Assembly (NCBI GenBank): GCA_031378715.1
Contig: JANNEN010000460.1
Span: 1 to 5,734, forward strand
Direction of reading: 5' to 3'
DNA from: Emticicia sp031378715
GTDB taxonomy: Bacteria; Bacteroidota; Bacteroidia; Cytophagales; Spirosomataceae
DNA: 5,734 nt
Shown: piece by piece, positions 4,459 through 5,734 of the stretch
Layout: each line of letters opens with the position of its first letter
How positions within the stretch are numbered: position 1 is the first letter of the stretch
Program-made: the position numbers and the translations under genes
The notes under the pieces: model-generated
What the model saw: only the letters and a program-made list of their open reading frames with translations
What the model was told of the DNA's origin: nothing
Database searches by the model: none

Positions 4459-5734
4459 CTACCCCAAAACAACATTCTCCTCCCCTACTAATTCTTTCAG
4501 TTGCTTCACAAATTCATTGCTTGATGCTACTTTTTGCTTGCGGGAAAGCAGCAGAACGTCCATATTTTCGGTGGCATCATAAACCGATAATTTAAAATCA
4601 AACGTACCTGGGTGCTTCTGCATCGTGGTTTGTATTTGCTGAATCAATGCGGCATCAACCGATTGCAAACCCAACGAAACCTTCACTTCTCGGAATATTT
4701 TATTGCGAATTTCGGTGAGCAACTCCATGTTGAGCGGTTTAAACTCAAAGTCGCCTTCACGCCCCCACTTGGTTTGCATTTTTCCACGAATGAAGAGAAA
4801 CAAACCCATCTGCATATACTTGGAATAATTAACAAAATCTTGCCCAAAAAACATCATTTCCATACTCGAAGTATAGTCTTCGATTTTCATGATTCCGAAC
4901 GGATTTCCGTTTTTTGAGGTCTTCGTTTGCACATTCGTAACTACGCCACCAATGGCAAATTCCTTGTTGGCGTTGAGCGGGTCAAAAACTTGGTCGAGCG
5001 GAATAGTTCGACGCATTTCGAGCCTAAATTGATCAAGCGGGTGTCCCGAAATATAGAAGCCCACGACATCTTTTTCAAACTTCAATTTCTGAATATCGCC
5101 CCACTGCTCACACTCAGGAATCTTGGGTTTGGCAATGTCAAAAGCTCCGCCACCCATTGCCCCAAAGAGCGAATTTTGCCCTGCGTCCTTGTTTTCGTGG
5201 TATTTATTGGCATATCTGATGATTTTCTCAATCAAAGAGGTATTCTCGGTTTCATCAAAATACTGGGCTCGGTGAATGTCATTGAAGCAATCGAACGCTC
5301 CTGCATAAGCAAACGATTCAAGGGTTTTTTTATTGACCGTTCGGAGATTGACACGGGTAATAAAATCAAAAACATCGGTAAAGTTACCCTTCTTTCGCTC
5401 ATCAATTACTGCATCAACGGCGGCATCGCCCGAGCCTTTTATCCCGCCCATTCCGAAGCGTATTTCACCTTTTTTATTGACACTAAATGCCTTGAAAGAT
5501 TCATTTACATCAGGCCCCAAAACCGACAGTCCGAGTGCCTTACATTCTTCCATGAAAAATGTAATTTTATCAATATTACCCAACTGCGAACTCATCACAG
5601 CCGCCATATATTCGGACGTGTAATGGGCTTTCAAGTAAGCCGTTTGGTAAGCCACAAAAGCGTAGCAAGTCGAGTGCGATTTATTAAAGGCATAGGAAGC
5701 AAAAGCCTCCCAGTCGGTCCAGATTTTGTTCAAT
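4459..5734 (-). CDS. dnaE: DNA polymerase III subunit alpha, C-terminal part (partial, 5' end outside window)
   Basis: The last 424 residues of the replicative DNA polymerase alpha subunit. The frame runs off the right edge; the TTG at 5733 is an internal leucine. Hallmarks in order (visible numbering) are FNKSHSTCYAFVAYQTAYLKAHY (residues 16-38), the conserved end of the fingers region; GGIKGSGDAAVDAVI (96-110) and VNLRTVNKKTLESFAYAGAFD (128-148), the helix-hairpin-helix DNA-binding part; QNSLFG (186-191), a good internal beta-clamp-binding motif (Q-x-x-L-F); GFYISGHPLDQF (225-236); an OB-fold about 257-322 (IGGVVTNVQT ... FIRGKM); and a C-terminal domain 345-424. PHP and catalytic aspartates are upstream of the window. 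The stop TAG lies inside a GGGG-TA-GGGG stretch. A polC-type identity is excluded by the domain order. It is highly conserved and probably intact. Confidence 0.96.
   Translation of the reverse strand, partial: LNKIWTDWEAFASYAFNKSHSTCYAFVAYQTAYLKAHYTSEYMAAVMSSQLGNIDKITFFMEECKALGLSVLGPDVNESFKAFSVNKKGEIRFGMGGIKGSGDAAVDAVIDERKKGNFTDVFDFITRVNLRTVNKKTLESFAYAGAFDCFNDIHRAQYFDETENTSLIEKIIRYANKYHENKDAGQNSLFGAMGGGAFDIAKPKIPECEQWGDIQKLKFEKDVVGFYISGHPLDQFRLEMRRTIPLDQVFDPLNANKEFAIGGVVTNVQTKTSKNGNPFGIMKIEDYTSSMEMMFFGQDFVNYSKYMQMGLFLFIRGKMQTKWGREGDFEFKPLNMELLTEIRNKIFREVKVSLGLQSVDAALIQQIQTTMQKHPGTFDFKLSVYDATENMDVLLLSRKQKVASSNEFVKQLKELVGEENVVLG

Noticed and set aside
5731..5733. TTG (minus strand) as the start of the dnaE reading frame
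   Set aside because: The sequence here is the conserved interior of DnaE just before the FNKSHS region; the gene continues past the right edge.
1..5734. Mobile element, CRISPR array, tRNA or defence island
   Set aside because: No transposase, terminal repeats, spaced direct repeats, tRNA-like fold or defence gene cluster is visible; the single nuclease-like protein has no partner genes.

Overview
The window looks like ordinary chromosome from a Bacteroidota bacterium, probably of the Cytophagales type. Four things point that way. The secreted protein ends in a type IX secretion (T9SS, Por-type) sorting domain, which is confined to this phylum. A promoter matches the phylum's TAnnTTTG -7 element. 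Ribosome-binding sites are A-rich rather than Shine-Dalgarno-like. C-run/G-run repeats sit between genes. The family-level placement is inference only.

Layout: three genes on the + strand face three genes on the - strand, and they converge at about 3226/3278. On the + strand are the 3' end of topA (topoisomerase I C-terminal repeats, 1-585), a 125-bp spacer carrying a small tandem repeat and a C/G-run repeat, a class III sirtuin deacylase that lacks the zinc-binding cysteines (711-1409), and a 586-residue AT-rich secreted protein with a T9SS sorting domain (1466-3226). On the - strand, reading leftward from the right edge, are the 3' end of dnaE (replicative DNA polymerase III alpha, 4459-5734), an uncharacterised 214-residue protein with a PD-(D/E)XK-nuclease-like signature (3736-4380), and thioredoxin trxA (3278-3601), which is followed by a clear intrinsic terminator.

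How the genes relate: topA, dnaE and trxA are housekeeping genes for DNA topology, replication and thiol redox. The sirtuin probably removes acyl groups from lysines. The secreted protein and the 214-residue protein are the accessory components. The secreted gene differs in base composition from its neighbours. The 214-residue gene has its own phylum-type promoter, so it is probably regulated separately from dnaE. I see no mobile element, CRISPR array, tRNA or rRNA.

I found no convincing new multi-gene system. The points most worth a second look are the cysteine-less sirtuin, the G/C-run repeat placed directly against its start codon, the PD-(D/E)XK-like protein between dnaE and trxA with an inverted repeat around its -33 box, and the fast-evolving-looking T9SS cargo.
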